Below are positions 52,731-60,802 of a stretch of 64,000 nt of DNA, one piece after another. The stretch covers positions 5,373-69,372 of the forward strand of contig JBBATY010000016.1 of NCBI GenBank assembly GCA_040398525.1, read 5' to 3'. The first letter of the stretch is position 1. Every line of letters starts with the position of its first letter. The stretch comes from VFMC01 sp040398525. Its GTDB lineage: Bacteria > Actinomycetota > Acidimicrobiia > Acidimicrobiales > Ilumatobacteraceae. Made by a program: the position numbers and the translations under genes. The notes under the pieces are model-generated. The model did no database searches and was not told the DNA's origin. It saw nothing but the letters and a program-made list of their open reading frames with translations.

Positions 52731-52871
52731 TCACGTGCGGGCTTTGACGATGCCGTGCTCGATCATCGAGTCGGCCATCGACACCACCATCTCCTCCAAC
52801 CCGCGTGGCTGCCAGCCGAGGACGGTGTCGGTCGTGTTGTCAGTCGTGTCGCCGGTTGATGAATCGGTCAT
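52731..52871 (-). CDS. 46-residue protein coupled to tetR, epimerase-tail-like
   Basis: A 46-residue ORF whose ATG overlaps the TetR stop (ATGA) and is preceded by a strong AGGAGG ribosome-binding site. The first 17 residues are Asp/Thr/Ser-rich. The rest (VLGWQPRGLEEMVVSMADSM, ending in IEHGIVKA) resembles the C-terminal tail of extended NAD-dependent epimerases. It is probably either a real small protein or the last remnant of an epimerase gene captured behind TetR. Function unknown. Confidence 0.55.
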   Translation of the reverse strand: MTDSSTGDTTDNTTDTVLGWQPRGLEEMVVSMADSMIEHGIVKART

Positions 52872-53440
52872 GGCGTCCTCCTGGTGTCGGCGAGCAGGTT
52901 CCACGCGCCCTCGAGTGTCTGGTCGGCGAGGTCGTCGTGGAGAGGCATGTGTCGTTCGCGCATGCTGCGCACCACCCCGACCAGTCCGCCGTACACCTGG
53001 GCGACCAGCAGCGCCGGGTCGCCCGCGCGCACCGCGCCTGCGCGCTGCCAGTCGGCGACCAGCGCCCACATGGTGGTGTCGAGGTCGAGCGCCACCTGTC
53101 GGCTCTCGTCGTCGAGGTAGGGCTGATGGTGGTGGTTTTCGAGGAAGGCGAAGCCGGCCTGGTGGTCGATCACGAACCGGCACAGGCGCCGCCAGATGTC
53201 TTCGAACACCTCGGCCGGGGGAGCGTCGCGCTCGAGGCCGTCGAGCAGAGCGGTGCTCATCGCCACCTTCCAGCGGCGGTACCTCGCGTTCACCACGCCC
53301 TGCTTGCCGGGGAAGTAGCGGTAGAGGGTGCCCGTGGCCACGCTGGCCTGCTCGGCCAGGAGCGGTACGGGCGTTGCGCCGAACCCGCGCGACTCGAACA
53401 GGTCGAGTGCCGAGTCGAGGATGGCGGATGCTTTCGGCAT
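52868..53440 (-). CDS. TetR-family transcriptional regulator
   Basis: A 190-residue regulator. The HTH is ILDSALDLFESRGFGATPVPLLAEQASVATGTLYRYFPGKQGVVNARYRRWK. The C-terminal domain includes CRFVIDHQAGFAFLENHHHQPYLDD, a His-rich stretch. The ATG at MPKASA is directly adjacent to a perfect 26-bp palindrome, so the protein probably represses its own gene. It is divergent from a serine hydrolase gene on the other side of that palindrome. Confidence 0.92.
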   Translation of the reverse strand: MPKASAILDSALDLFESRGFGATPVPLLAEQASVATGTLYRYFPGKQGVVNARYRRWKVAMSTALLDGLERDAPPAEVFEDIWRRLCRFVIDHQAGFAFLENHHHQPYLDDESRQVALDLDTTMWALVADWQRAGAVRAGDPALLVAQVYGGLVGVVRSMRERHMPLHDDLADQTLEGAWNLLADTRRTP

Positions 53441-53466
53441 GTGGAATGAATGTGCATTCATTCCAC
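53441..53466. promoter_or_regulatory. perfect 26-bp TetR operator palindrome
   Basis: GTGGAATGAATG and CATTCATTCCAC are perfect 12-bp arms separated by TG. It abuts the tetR ATG and lies 55 bases before the serine hydrolase start, so it can control both divergent genes. It is AT-rich compared with its surroundings. Confidence 0.88.
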
Positions 53467-53521
53467 GGTGCGTTGTCAACGCGTTCAGCAGATGCCGGTT
53501 CGGGCCTGGTTGAATCGCGTC

Positions 53522-54592
53522 GTGATTTCCACCAATCTGGCCCTGGTGGCCGAACGTCTCGCGCTTGTCGTCGAGGGGCTGCTCGCCGAACATCCGTCGA
53601 CGCCTTCGGCGGCAGTGGCCCTGCTCGGGCCCGATGGGCAGCGTGCCGATGTGGTGCGGGGCCTCGCCGACCCGGCCACGAGCGAGCCACTCACCGCACT
53701 GCACACCTACCGCATCGCGTCGTGCACGAAGCCGTTCGTGGCGGCAACGGTGGTGTCGCTCGTCGCAGAGGGTGCCGTCGTGTTCGATGCGCCCGTCATC
53801 GACTTCGTCGCCCCGGCGGTGGCCGAGTTGTTCGCTCGCTACGAGCACGGCCGAACGGTGACGGTGCGCCAGCTGTTGCAGCACCGCAGCGGGCTCGTCG
53901 ACCACTCGACGTTCCCCGAGTTCAACGTGTCGGTCGCTGCCGGTTGGACGCCACTGCAGCAGCTCGCCATCGCCGTCGGGAAGCCGGCGCTGTTCGCCCC
54001 TGGCTCTGCGATGTCGTACAGCGACTCGGGCTACGTGCTGTTGGGCCAGATGATCGAGCACCTCACCGACCAGTCGCTGGCCGCAGCAGTACGCGCCCGG
54101 GCGGGCCTCGACGCAACGACCATGCCGTCGCTCCACTGGGAGGTGTTCGAGGCTGCGCCCGAGGGCTTCCCGCGCGCACACCAGTGGTTCGCAGGTAACG
54201 ACACGTACGCATGGAACCCGTCATTCGATCTCTTCGGTGGTGGGGGACTGGTGTCCACCCTGGCCGACCTTGCCCAGTGGTGGGTGGACTGGTTCTCCGG
54301 GGTGCACGGTTCGATCGCCACCCATCTCGCCGATCCAGCACCTACCGTCGGCCCTGACGGGGCATCCTTTCCCGGCGGCGACCTGGTAGGCCTCGGCCTG
54401 TTCTCGCGATCCGTCGGTGATGTGCGGGTGTGGGCCCACGGCGGATTCTGGGGGCTCGAGACGGGCTATGTCCCCGATCTGGGAGTCGCCTTTGCGCTGT
54501 CTCTCACCCATCGCGCCCCTGGACTGCCGGGGCCATTGGCGCTCGCCGAGGCCACGGTCGGCGCGCTGCTGGAGTGCCGACCCAGCGAGTGA
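53522..54592 (+). CDS. serine beta-lactamase-like hydrolase (class C/esterase VIII type)
   Basis: A 356-residue penicillin-binding-protein-fold hydrolase. The catalytic Ser and Lys are in IASCTKPFVAAT (SxxK). The second motif is YSDSGYVLLGQMI, with Asp in place of the usual Asn of YxN. The third motif is HGGFWG, in place of KTG. This fits the esterase/D-aminopeptidase branch. No signal peptide is seen. An ATG 30 bases upstream is an alternative start. The divergent TetR operator suggests TetR control. Confidence 0.8.
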   Translation: MISTNLALVAERLALVVEGLLAEHPSTPSAAVALLGPDGQRADVVRGLADPATSEPLTALHTYRIASCTKPFVAATVVSLVAEGAVVFDAPVIDFVAPAVAELFARYEHGRTVTVRQLLQHRSGLVDHSTFPEFNVSVAAGWTPLQQLAIAVGKPALFAPGSAMSYSDSGYVLLGQMIEHLTDQSLAAAVRARAGLDATTMPSLHWEVFEAAPEGFPRAHQWFAGNDTYAWNPSFDLFGGGGLVSTLADLAQWWVDWFSGVHGSIATHLADPAPTVGPDGASFPGGDLVGLGLFSRSVGDVRVWAHGGFWGLETGYVPDLGVAFALSLTHRAPGLPGPLALAEATVGALLECRPSE

Positions 54593-54644
54593 TCGGGCTC
54601 GCAACGTCCGCGGTGGGTCCGCACAGCGGGCCTACAGTGCTGGC

Positions 54645-54989
54645 GTGCAGACCCTCTCCACCATCCTCGCCGTGGTCGTCGCGTTGGCCTGTCTGGCCAC
54701 CGCAGCGGCTGATTTCAAGGTCCTCCCTCAGATCGTCGAGACCATGGAGCGGCTGCGGATGCCGACCCGCATCATCCCGGCGCTCGGCGTGGTCAAGGTC
54801 GCCGGCGCCCTGGGGTTGCTGATCGGCATCTGGCTCGACGCGCTGGGCTCGTACGCGGCGCTCTGCCTGAGCCTCTACTTCCTCATCGCCACCGTGCTGC
54901 ATCTGCGCGTGCGCGACACCGTGGCGAACACGGCGCCAGCTGCCCTGCTGTTCGTGCTCAGCCTCGTCACGTTCATCACCGGCCTCTGA
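54645..54989 (+). CDS. DoxX-like small membrane protein
   Basis: A 114-residue protein starting at GTG with four hydrophobic helices. The first (TILAVVVALACLATAAADFKVL) is followed by a short amphipathic RLRMPTRIIPALGVVKVAGALGLLIGI, then YAALCLSLYFLIATVLHLRVRD and a final helix. This pattern is that of DoxX-like proteins, associated with quinone-linked redox. It lies 52 bases after the serine hydrolase and may belong to that transcript. No cofactor site can be seen. Confidence 0.7.
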   Translation: MQTLSTILAVVVALACLATAAADFKVLPQIVETMERLRMPTRIIPALGVVKVAGALGLLIGIWLDALGSYAALCLSLYFLIATVLHLRVRDTVANTAPAALLFVLSLVTFITGL

Positions 54990-55079
54990 CCTCCGGCCCG
55001 CCGACGCTGTCCGGAAGTCCCAACAGCATTGGGACCTCCGGCACAGGTCCGATGGGGGGAGCCATTCGTACCGTGATGG

Positions 55080-56612
55080 GTGTCGCTTGCTCGGGTGTCG
55101 TCGGTTGCGCAGGTCCCATCGGTCGCCCCGGTCGCCTCGGCTGTGCCGGGCGCACCGGCGGCCCGATTGCGGCTACCGGCCATGGCGTTCGCCGTGCCGG
55201 TCGTGGCTGCGACGCTGCTGCGTGCCCGATTCCTGACCGCCCCGCTGACCGTCGACGAAGGCGGGTACCTCGCGGTGGCGAGGGCCTGGGGACGAGGGAG
55301 TCACCTGTACGACGACGTGTGGGTCGACCGGCCGCAGGGGCTCCTGTTGCTCTACCGCTCGCTCCATGCGGTCGGCATCGGCACACCCGTCGGGGTGCGC
55401 CTGGCCGGGCTGGTGGCCTGCATCGTGGCCGCGCTCGCATGTGGGCACATCGCTGCCCGGTTGGTGGGTGAGCGCGCCCGTCTCGTGACCGGACTGGTGG
55501 TGGCGGTCGTCGCCAGCCTGCCCCACATCGAGGGGCACACAGCCAACGCCGAACTGCTGAGCGCGTCGCTCGGCGCAGCGTCATTGGCACTGTGCCTGGA
55601 GGCGTGCCACCGGCACATCGGGCGCAGCCGCTGGCTGCTCGCCGCCGGGGTAGCGGGCGGCGCGGCGCTCACCGTGAAGCAGAGCGCGTTCGACGCGCTG
55701 GGCGCCGCGTTCGTCGCGGTCGTGCTGGTGGGGCTCGCGGGCACGACCCTCCGCCAGCGCGTGCGCGCGGGTGGGCTCCTGGCGATGGGTGCAGCGATCC
55801 CGATCGGCCTCTGCGCTGTGCACGGAGCGCTCACCGGCTGGCAGCGGTGGTGGTACGCCGTGGCCGGCTACCGGCTGAGCCAGCGGTCGGCGCTCGTCGA
55901 TGCCCACTTCGACCGGATCGGTGTCGTCTGGGAGGTGGTCCGTCCTGCATCGATCGTGCTGGCCGCCGTGGTGGTGGTCGGTCTGGTGTGTGGCCTTGCT
56001 GCGTCATCGGCATCGCGCCGGGCGACGGCCGTGCTGGCAGCCTGGGGTGCGATCGCCCTGGTCGCCTTCGTGCTCGGCGGGCAGTTCTTCCGGCACTACT
56101 GGACGATCCTTGCCATCCCGGCGGCCACTGCGGCGGGTGCCACCATCGGGGCTGTCCGGACGCAACTCGGCCGCGTCGTGCTGGTGGGGGCGGTGCTGGT
56201 CGGGCCTGTCGTGTTGGCCATCGATGCGATGTCGCTGCCGCGGGATGAGATCGGCCCGAGGTTGCACGACGATGTCCGGCTGGTGCAGAGCGAGCAGGTG
56301 GCGCAGTGGTTCACCGACGAGGCGCAGCCGGGTGACGAGCTGTACGTGATGTGTGTGAGCGCTGCCGTCTACGGCAACGGCGACATCGATCCGCCCTACC
56401 CCTACCTGTGGTGGGACGGCGTCCGTCAGATCCCGGGTGCTGGCGATCTGCTGGCGGCGATGCTCGACGACGCTGGACGTCCCCGGTTCCTGGCGGTGTT
56501 CCAGACCCCTGAGTCGTGCGATCCGTCCGGCAGGGTCGACGAGCTCGTGCGACAGCACTACGCGCGGCGAACCGTCGTCGACGGTGTGGCGATCCTCGAG
56601 GCCCGACCCTGA
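55080..56612 (+). CDS. GT39/PMT-like polytopic membrane glycosyltransferase-type protein
   Basis: A 510-residue membrane protein. It opens with FAVPVVAATLLRARFLTAPLTVDEGGYLAVARAWGRGSHLYDDVWVDRPQGLLLLYR, the acidic-residue loop and second-loop pattern of GT39/ArnT/PMT enzymes (DE pair plus DRP). About ten helices follow, with a soluble C-terminal part from residue 400. Such enzymes use polyprenyl-phosphate sugars on the outer membrane face. The start is GTG, with alternatives downstream. Substrate unknown. Confidence 0.7.
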   Translation: MSLARVSSVAQVPSVAPVASAVPGAPAARLRLPAMAFAVPVVAATLLRARFLTAPLTVDEGGYLAVARAWGRGSHLYDDVWVDRPQGLLLLYRSLHAVGIGTPVGVRLAGLVACIVAALACGHIAARLVGERARLVTGLVVAVVASLPHIEGHTANAELLSASLGAASLALCLEACHRHIGRSRWLLAAGVAGGAALTVKQSAFDALGAAFVAVVLVGLAGTTLRQRVRAGGLLAMGAAIPIGLCAVHGALTGWQRWWYAVAGYRLSQRSALVDAHFDRIGVVWEVVRPASIVLAAVVVVGLVCGLAASSASRRATAVLAAWGAIALVAFVLGGQFFRHYWTILAIPAATAAGATIGAVRTQLGRVVLVGAVLVGPVVLAIDAMSLPRDEIGPRLHDDVRLVQSEQVAQWFTDEAQPGDELYVMCVSAAVYGNGDIDPPYPYLWWDGVRQIPGAGDLLAAMLDDAGRPRFLAVFQTPESCDPSGRVDELVRQHYARRTVVDGVAILEARP

Positions 56613-56648
56613 CGGGGCGTCGCGCCGCGGCCTGCCAGACTGACCGCC

Positions 56649-57479
56649 GTGCGGCGCCGTTTCGTTCAGCTCGACGTGTTCACCGATCGGCCGTACCTCG
56701 GCAACGCCCTCGCGGTGGTGGTCGACGGCGACGGTCTCGACAGCGCCGAGATGCAGCGCTTCGCCAACTGGACGAACCTGTCGGAGACGACGTTCCTGCA
56801 GCCGCCCACCGACCCGGCTGCGGACTACCGGGTGCGCATCTTCACGCCGGCCGCCGAGCTGCCGTTCGCCGGGCATCCGACGCTGGGCTCGGCGTACGCC
56901 TGGCTCGCCCACGGTGGTGCGCCACGCCAGGAGGGGGTGGTGGTGCAACAGTGCGGGGTGGGGCTCGTCGCGGTCCGCCGCGACGGGTCGGGCCTCGCGT
57001 TCGAGGCGCCTCCGTTGTTGCGTGGTGGGTCGGTCGACGAGGCGACGGTCGCCGAGGCCGCTGCCTGCCTCGGGATCGGGCGTGACGAGGTGGTCGACGC
57101 CGCCTGGGCCGACAACGGGCCGGGTTGGCTCGGCGTGTTGTTGCGCTCGGCCGATGCGGTGCTGGCGTTGCGACCCGGCCCGATGCGGCTCAGCATCGGT
57201 GTGGCCGGGATGTACCCACCCGGTTCCCCGTTCGCCTACGAGACACGCGCGTTCTACTCCGAGGCCGGCATCACGGTCGAGGACCCGGTGACGGGCAGTC
57301 TGAACGCATCGCTGGCGCAGTGGCTGATCGCCACGGGCCGGGCCACTGCGCCCTACACCGTGTCGCAGGGCACCGCCATCGGGCGTGCCGGACGGGTGCG
57401 CATCACCAGCGATGCAACGGGCGCCGTCTGGGTGGGTGGCGACGTGGTGACCTGTGTGACGGGCTCGGTCGAGCTCTGA
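56649..57479 (+). CDS. PhzF-family isomerase
   Basis: A 276-residue diaminopimelate-epimerase-fold protein starting at GTG. The N terminus FVQLDVFTDRPYLGNALAVVVDGDGL and the active-site Glu in NLSETTFLQPP are family signatures, followed by PAAELPFAGHPTLGSAYAWL and EDPVTGSLNASLAQWL. Both halves of the pseudo-symmetric fold are present. PhzF-like proteins isomerise small acids; phenazine genes are not nearby, so a role in phenazine synthesis is not implied. Confidence 0.88.
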   Translation: MRRRFVQLDVFTDRPYLGNALAVVVDGDGLDSAEMQRFANWTNLSETTFLQPPTDPAADYRVRIFTPAAELPFAGHPTLGSAYAWLAHGGAPRQEGVVVQQCGVGLVAVRRDGSGLAFEAPPLLRGGSVDEATVAEAAACLGIGRDEVVDAAWADNGPGWLGVLLRSADAVLALRPGPMRLSIGVAGMYPPGSPFAYETRAFYSEAGITVEDPVTGSLNASLAQWLIATGRATAPYTVSQGTAIGRAGRVRITSDATGAVWVGGDVVTCVTGSVEL

Positions 57480-57480
57480 T

Positions 57481-57516
57481 CGGTCCCGGTCCCGGTCCCG
57501 GTCCCGGTGTCGGTGT
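57481..57516. repeat. hexanucleotide tandem repeat
   Basis: CGGTCC occurs four times, followed by two CGGTGT copies, just after the PhzF stop. It is non-coding and may vary in length. Confidence 0.85.
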
Positions 57517-57525
57517 CGTTGCCCG

Positions 57526-57786
57526 TCAGCCCGACACGGCGCTGGCGTGTGCGGCGACGGCCTTCAGGAAGGCCTCGTGGGTGCCCGAGTAGTTGGTCTC
57601 CTCACCCATCGTCGTGCCATAGGTGCGCGTGGCCGAGAGCTTCACGATGGTCACCCGGTCGCGCAGCGACACGAACACCCACTGGTTGTAGACGCCGATC
57701 GCGCTGTACTGGCCGAACCCGCCGGAGATCAGCCACCACCGGTAGCCGTAGCCGTCGGGCCGCCTGCACGGCCTATCGATGAAGTG
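57526..57786 (-). pseudogene. C-terminal fragment of a serine beta-lactamase-like hydrolase
   Basis: About 86 codons are open on the minus strand from just after a TAG (57787-57789) to a TGA. The translation has GYGYRWWLISGGFGQYSAIG, then YNQWVFVSLRDRVTIVKLSATR and HEAFLKAVAAHASAVSG. This is the C terminus of a class C beta-lactamase or 6-aminohexanoate-dimer-hydrolase-like protein, whose third motif region matches GxYxQWxxVxxxRDxVIVKxSA. No start, SxxK or YxN part is present upstream, so only a remnant remains. Confidence 0.7.
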
Positions 57787-57935
57787 CTAGCGATTCGACC
57801 GGTCGCGGCGGGACCTTCTCCTCGTGCCGCTCGCCACGGTCGGATCGATGCTGGCAGCCGAGGTGCTCGCCACGACGTGACGGGCCGCCTTCCTTTGGTG
57901 AGGGTCGCTCGGCAGAGAGGGAGAGGTGAGGTCAG
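57787..57935. other. no gene seen
   Basis: The 149 bases between the pseudogene fragment and the next small gene hold no supportable ORF. GAGAGGTGAGG near the end is the ribosome-binding site of the next gene. Confidence 0.5.
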
Positions 57936-58079
57936 ATGGCGTTCGTACTGTGGATTGTTGCGGTGATCCTGGTGGTCTCGGGGATCGTTGCCATCGTGCG
58001 CAAGGAACTCCTGTGGGGCGTCGTCCTGATCGTCGTGGGGCTTCTCGTCGGCCCCGGGGGCGTGAGCCTGTTCACCTAG
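57936..58079 (+). CDS. 47-residue GPGG-type small membrane protein
   Basis: A 47-residue protein with two hydrophobic helices (AFVLWIVAVILVVSGIVAIV and LLWGVVLIVVGLLVGPGG) joined by a short RKE turn and ended by GPGGVSLFT. The GPGG motif near the C terminus recurs in small actinobacterial membrane proteins of unknown role. GAGG lies 8 bases before the ATG. It is too small for standard gene callers. Confidence 0.7.
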   Translation: MAFVLWIVAVILVVSGIVAIVRKELLWGVVLIVVGLLVGPGGVSLFT

Positions 58080-58240
58080 TTCACGATGCCGGCGTCGGCG
58101 CCGACGGCCCGCGGCGCTGCGCGGGAGGGGGAGTCGAAGGCCCCGATCGCTGTAGCGGACTGGGTGCAGACGGAGTGCAGAATGGCGATCGAACTGGTGG
58201 CACCGTCCGGATGAAGGACGCCCCAGAAAGGCGACGAGCA

Positions 58241-60205
58241 ATGAACTCACCTTCAGCGATGGGCGATGCCGCGAGCGTCCCGCATCCGCTCGAACCGCTC
58301 AGCCAGGACGAGATGGCTGCCGCCTGCGCCGCAGTGCTGTCGTCGGGATGCTGCGGCGAGCGGCCTGCGATCGTGTACGCGTGCCTGGCGGAACCGCCGA
58401 AGGCGCAGGTGCTGGCGTGGCAGGCGGGCGATGGACCGTTGCCGCAGCGCGCCGCGCTGGTGGTCGTCGTCGACCAGGCGACCGGGATGACCCATGAGGT
58501 CACTGTCGCGGTGGCTGGTGATGCACCCACAGTGCTGACCTGTGAGGCCCGGCCTGGCCTGCACGCACCGCTGGTGTCCACCGAGGTCGCCATCGCGCAG
58601 GAGGTGGTCAACGAGCCCCTGGTCGCAGCGGCGCTCGCCCGCCGGGGTGTCACCGACCTGTCGACCGTCTTCGTCGAGGCGTGGCCGGCTGGGCACTTCG
58701 ATCGCCCGTACGACGCCACCGGTCGGCGGCTGAACCGGTGTGTCTTCTACCTGCAGGAGCATCCGGCAGATCAGCCGTGGGCCCGGCCCATCCAGGGGTT
58801 GGTGGCCGTGTCGGATCGCGACACCAACGAGGTCTTCGAACTGATCGACGAGAGGTCCGACACGCCCATCCCCAGCCACGACGGGCGTTTCGATCCCGAG
58901 GCCCTGCAGGCGGCCGGAGTGGAGCTGCGCGGCGACATCACGCCGTTGCACATCACGCAACCGGACGGCGCGTCGTTCACCTTGGACGGCACCGAGCTGG
59001 CGTGGCAGAAATGGCGGGTCCGTCTGTCGTTGCACCCGATCGAGGGGCTGGTGCTGCACCAGTTGACCTACGACGGTCGGTCGGTGATGTACCGCGGGGC
59101 CATGGCCGAGATGGCGGTGCCCTACGGCGACCCGCAGGGCCACCACTACTGGCGTAGCGTGTTCGACGAGGGCGAGGTGGGCATGGGGTGCACCGCCAAC
59201 AGCCTCGTCCTCGGGTGCGACTGTCTGGGCGAGATCGCCTACCTGTCGACGCCACTCGCGCTGCCCGACGGCACGGTTGCCGATGTCCCCAACACGGTCT
59301 GCATCCACGAGGAGGATGTCAACGCACTGTGGCGGCACCACGACCGCACGATGGGTGCCACGCACAGCCGCCGCAACCGACGGCTCGCGATCAGCTTCTG
59401 GGCGACGCTCGGCAACTACGACTACGGCTACTTCTGGTACCTCTACCAAGACGGATCCATCGAGATCGAGGTGAAGCTGACCGGCATTCTGTTGATGTCG
59501 GCCATCGCCGAAGGCCAGGCTCCATCACCCCACGAGGTGGTGATCAGCCCGCACCACACGGCGCCGAACCATCAGCACTTCTTCAGCTTCCGGCTCGACC
59601 TCGACATCGACGGACAGGCGAACCGGGTCAGCGAGGTCGACGTCGTCGTCGACCCGTTGGGCCCTGACAACCAGCACGGTGTGGCGTTCCGAGCGGTGCA
59701 CTCGCTGGTCGCCCGTGAGGCCGAGGGTCGACGCCGGTCGGACGCGCTTGCGGGTCGCACCTGGCTGGTCACCAACGAGGCGTCCCGCAACACGCTCGGT
59801 CAGGCGGCTGGCTACAAGATCGTGCCCGGTGCATCGCCGTTGTTGTTGGCACATCCCCAATCCAGCGCGGCGAAGCGGGCCGCGTTCGCCACCGAGCATC
59901 TGTGGGTCAGTGCCTACGACGACGCAGAGACCCGCGCCGCCGGCTTCTACCCGAACCAGCACCCAGGAGGCGCCGGCCTGCCCGAGTACCTGGCCGCCGA
60001 CCGTCCACTCGTCGACACCGACGTCGTGCTGTGGGTCACCGTCGGCACGACCCACATCGGGCGGCCGGAGGACTTCCCGATCATGCCGGTGGAGCACACC
60101 GGCTTCCACCTCAAGCCGGTGTCCTTCTTCGACCGGAACCCGGCGCTGGACGTGCCGCCACAGGACCGCATCGTCGGCCAGAACAGCGGGGGCCACTGCC
60201 ACTGA
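58241..60205 (+). CDS. copper-containing primary amine oxidase
   Basis: A 654-residue amine oxidase. The topaquinone precursor Tyr is in LGNYDYGYFW at about residue 393. The copper-ligand His contexts are PNHQHFFSFRLD (H-x-H) and EHTGFHLKPVSFF, and the catalytic base is the Asp in YWRSVFDEGE (about residue 309). All are intact, so a self-processed TPQ cofactor is expected. It oxidises a primary amine to an aldehyde, ammonia and H2O2. No signal peptide is visible. An in-frame ATG 30 bases upstream is possible. Confidence 0.92.
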   Translation: MNSPSAMGDAASVPHPLEPLSQDEMAAACAAVLSSGCCGERPAIVYACLAEPPKAQVLAWQAGDGPLPQRAALVVVVDQATGMTHEVTVAVAGDAPTVLTCEARPGLHAPLVSTEVAIAQEVVNEPLVAAALARRGVTDLSTVFVEAWPAGHFDRPYDATGRRLNRCVFYLQEHPADQPWARPIQGLVAVSDRDTNEVFELIDERSDTPIPSHDGRFDPEALQAAGVELRGDITPLHITQPDGASFTLDGTELAWQKWRVRLSLHPIEGLVLHQLTYDGRSVMYRGAMAEMAVPYGDPQGHHYWRSVFDEGEVGMGCTANSLVLGCDCLGEIAYLSTPLALPDGTVADVPNTVCIHEEDVNALWRHHDRTMGATHSRRNRRLAISFWATLGNYDYGYFWYLYQDGSIEIEVKLTGILLMSAIAEGQAPSPHEVVISPHHTAPNHQHFFSFRLDLDIDGQANRVSEVDVVVDPLGPDNQHGVAFRAVHSLVAREAEGRRRSDALAGRTWLVTNEASRNTLGQAAGYKIVPGASPLLLAHPQSSAAKRAAFATEHLWVSAYDDAETRAAGFYPNQHPGGAGLPEYLAADRPLVDTDVVLWVTVGTTHIGRPEDFPIMPVEHTGFHLKPVSFFDRNPALDVPPQDRIVGQNSGGHCH

Positions 60206-60315
60206 CCGCCGTTCACCTGAGTGCGTGGATCCCCGGCTCGGGGGGCCTTGGAAGCGAGCTCGACCCCGAGCCCGAGCAACCCAGGACTGTCGTGCGAACC
60301 CGTGGCCGCCGACCG

Positions 60316-60681
60316 TCAGCCCCGGATCACCGCGAACCAGCGATCCTCGTTGTCGGCGAATGCAAACGTTGACATGCCGGAGTGCTCGCCCACCTCGGTC
60401 GGCTGCACACCCTTCGCCACGAGCTCGGCGCGGGCGGCATCGAGGTCGTCGACCTGGAAGGCGATCGAGGGTGTCGCCAGATCGAGCCCGTCGGGGTTGT
60501 CCTCCATCAGTGCGAGCGGAACCAGCTCGAAGGCGAACTCCTGATCCGCGAAGCCCACCTTCACGATGGAGACGTCCCCCGCCTGGGCGCGGCCCTTTTC
60601 GACCATGCCGACCTGCTCGGTCCAGAACCGCAGGCATGCCGCCGGGTCGTTCACGTACAGCACCACGTATCCAACTTTCAT
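60316..60681 (-). CDS. VOC-family (glyoxalase/bleomycin resistance-like) protein
   Basis: A 121-residue vicinal-oxygen-chelate protein of two beta-alpha-beta-beta-beta units. Visible are MKVGYVVLYVNDPAACLRFWTEQVGM and PSIAFQVDDLDAARAELVAKGV, ending with FADNEDRWFAVI. Metal ligands are less clear, so it may bind rather than catalyse. The ATG is chosen as the conserved VOC start. It is divergent from the DUF4239 gene. Confidence 0.85.
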   Translation of the reverse strand: MKVGYVVLYVNDPAACLRFWTEQVGMVEKGRAQAGDVSIVKVGFADQEFAFELVPLALMEDNPDGLDLATPSIAFQVDDLDAARAELVAKGVQPTEVGEHSGMSTFAFADNEDRWFAVIRG

Positions 60682-60802
60682 CAACTGCTCCTGTAGCTCG
60701 GCGGATCCGAGGTGGAAGGCTACGACCACGTGTGAGTTTGCGCGGAGAACGTGCAGTAGAGCCAACGGCAGACGCTGCGAACCGTCGGTAGTGTTGCCGC
60801 GC

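Noticed and set aside
52402..54198. 598-codon plus-strand ORF across tetR
   Set aside because: Composition is Arg/Ala/Pro-rich shadow and it runs over the well-supported tetR and serine hydrolase genes.
53892..54592. Serine hydrolase as a resistance beta-lactamase
   Set aside because: YxN is changed to YSD and KTG to HGG; no signal peptide. An esterase-like role is better supported.
56649..57479. PhzF as evidence for phenazine production
   Set aside because: No other phenazine genes in the window; PhzF-like proteins are widespread isomerases.
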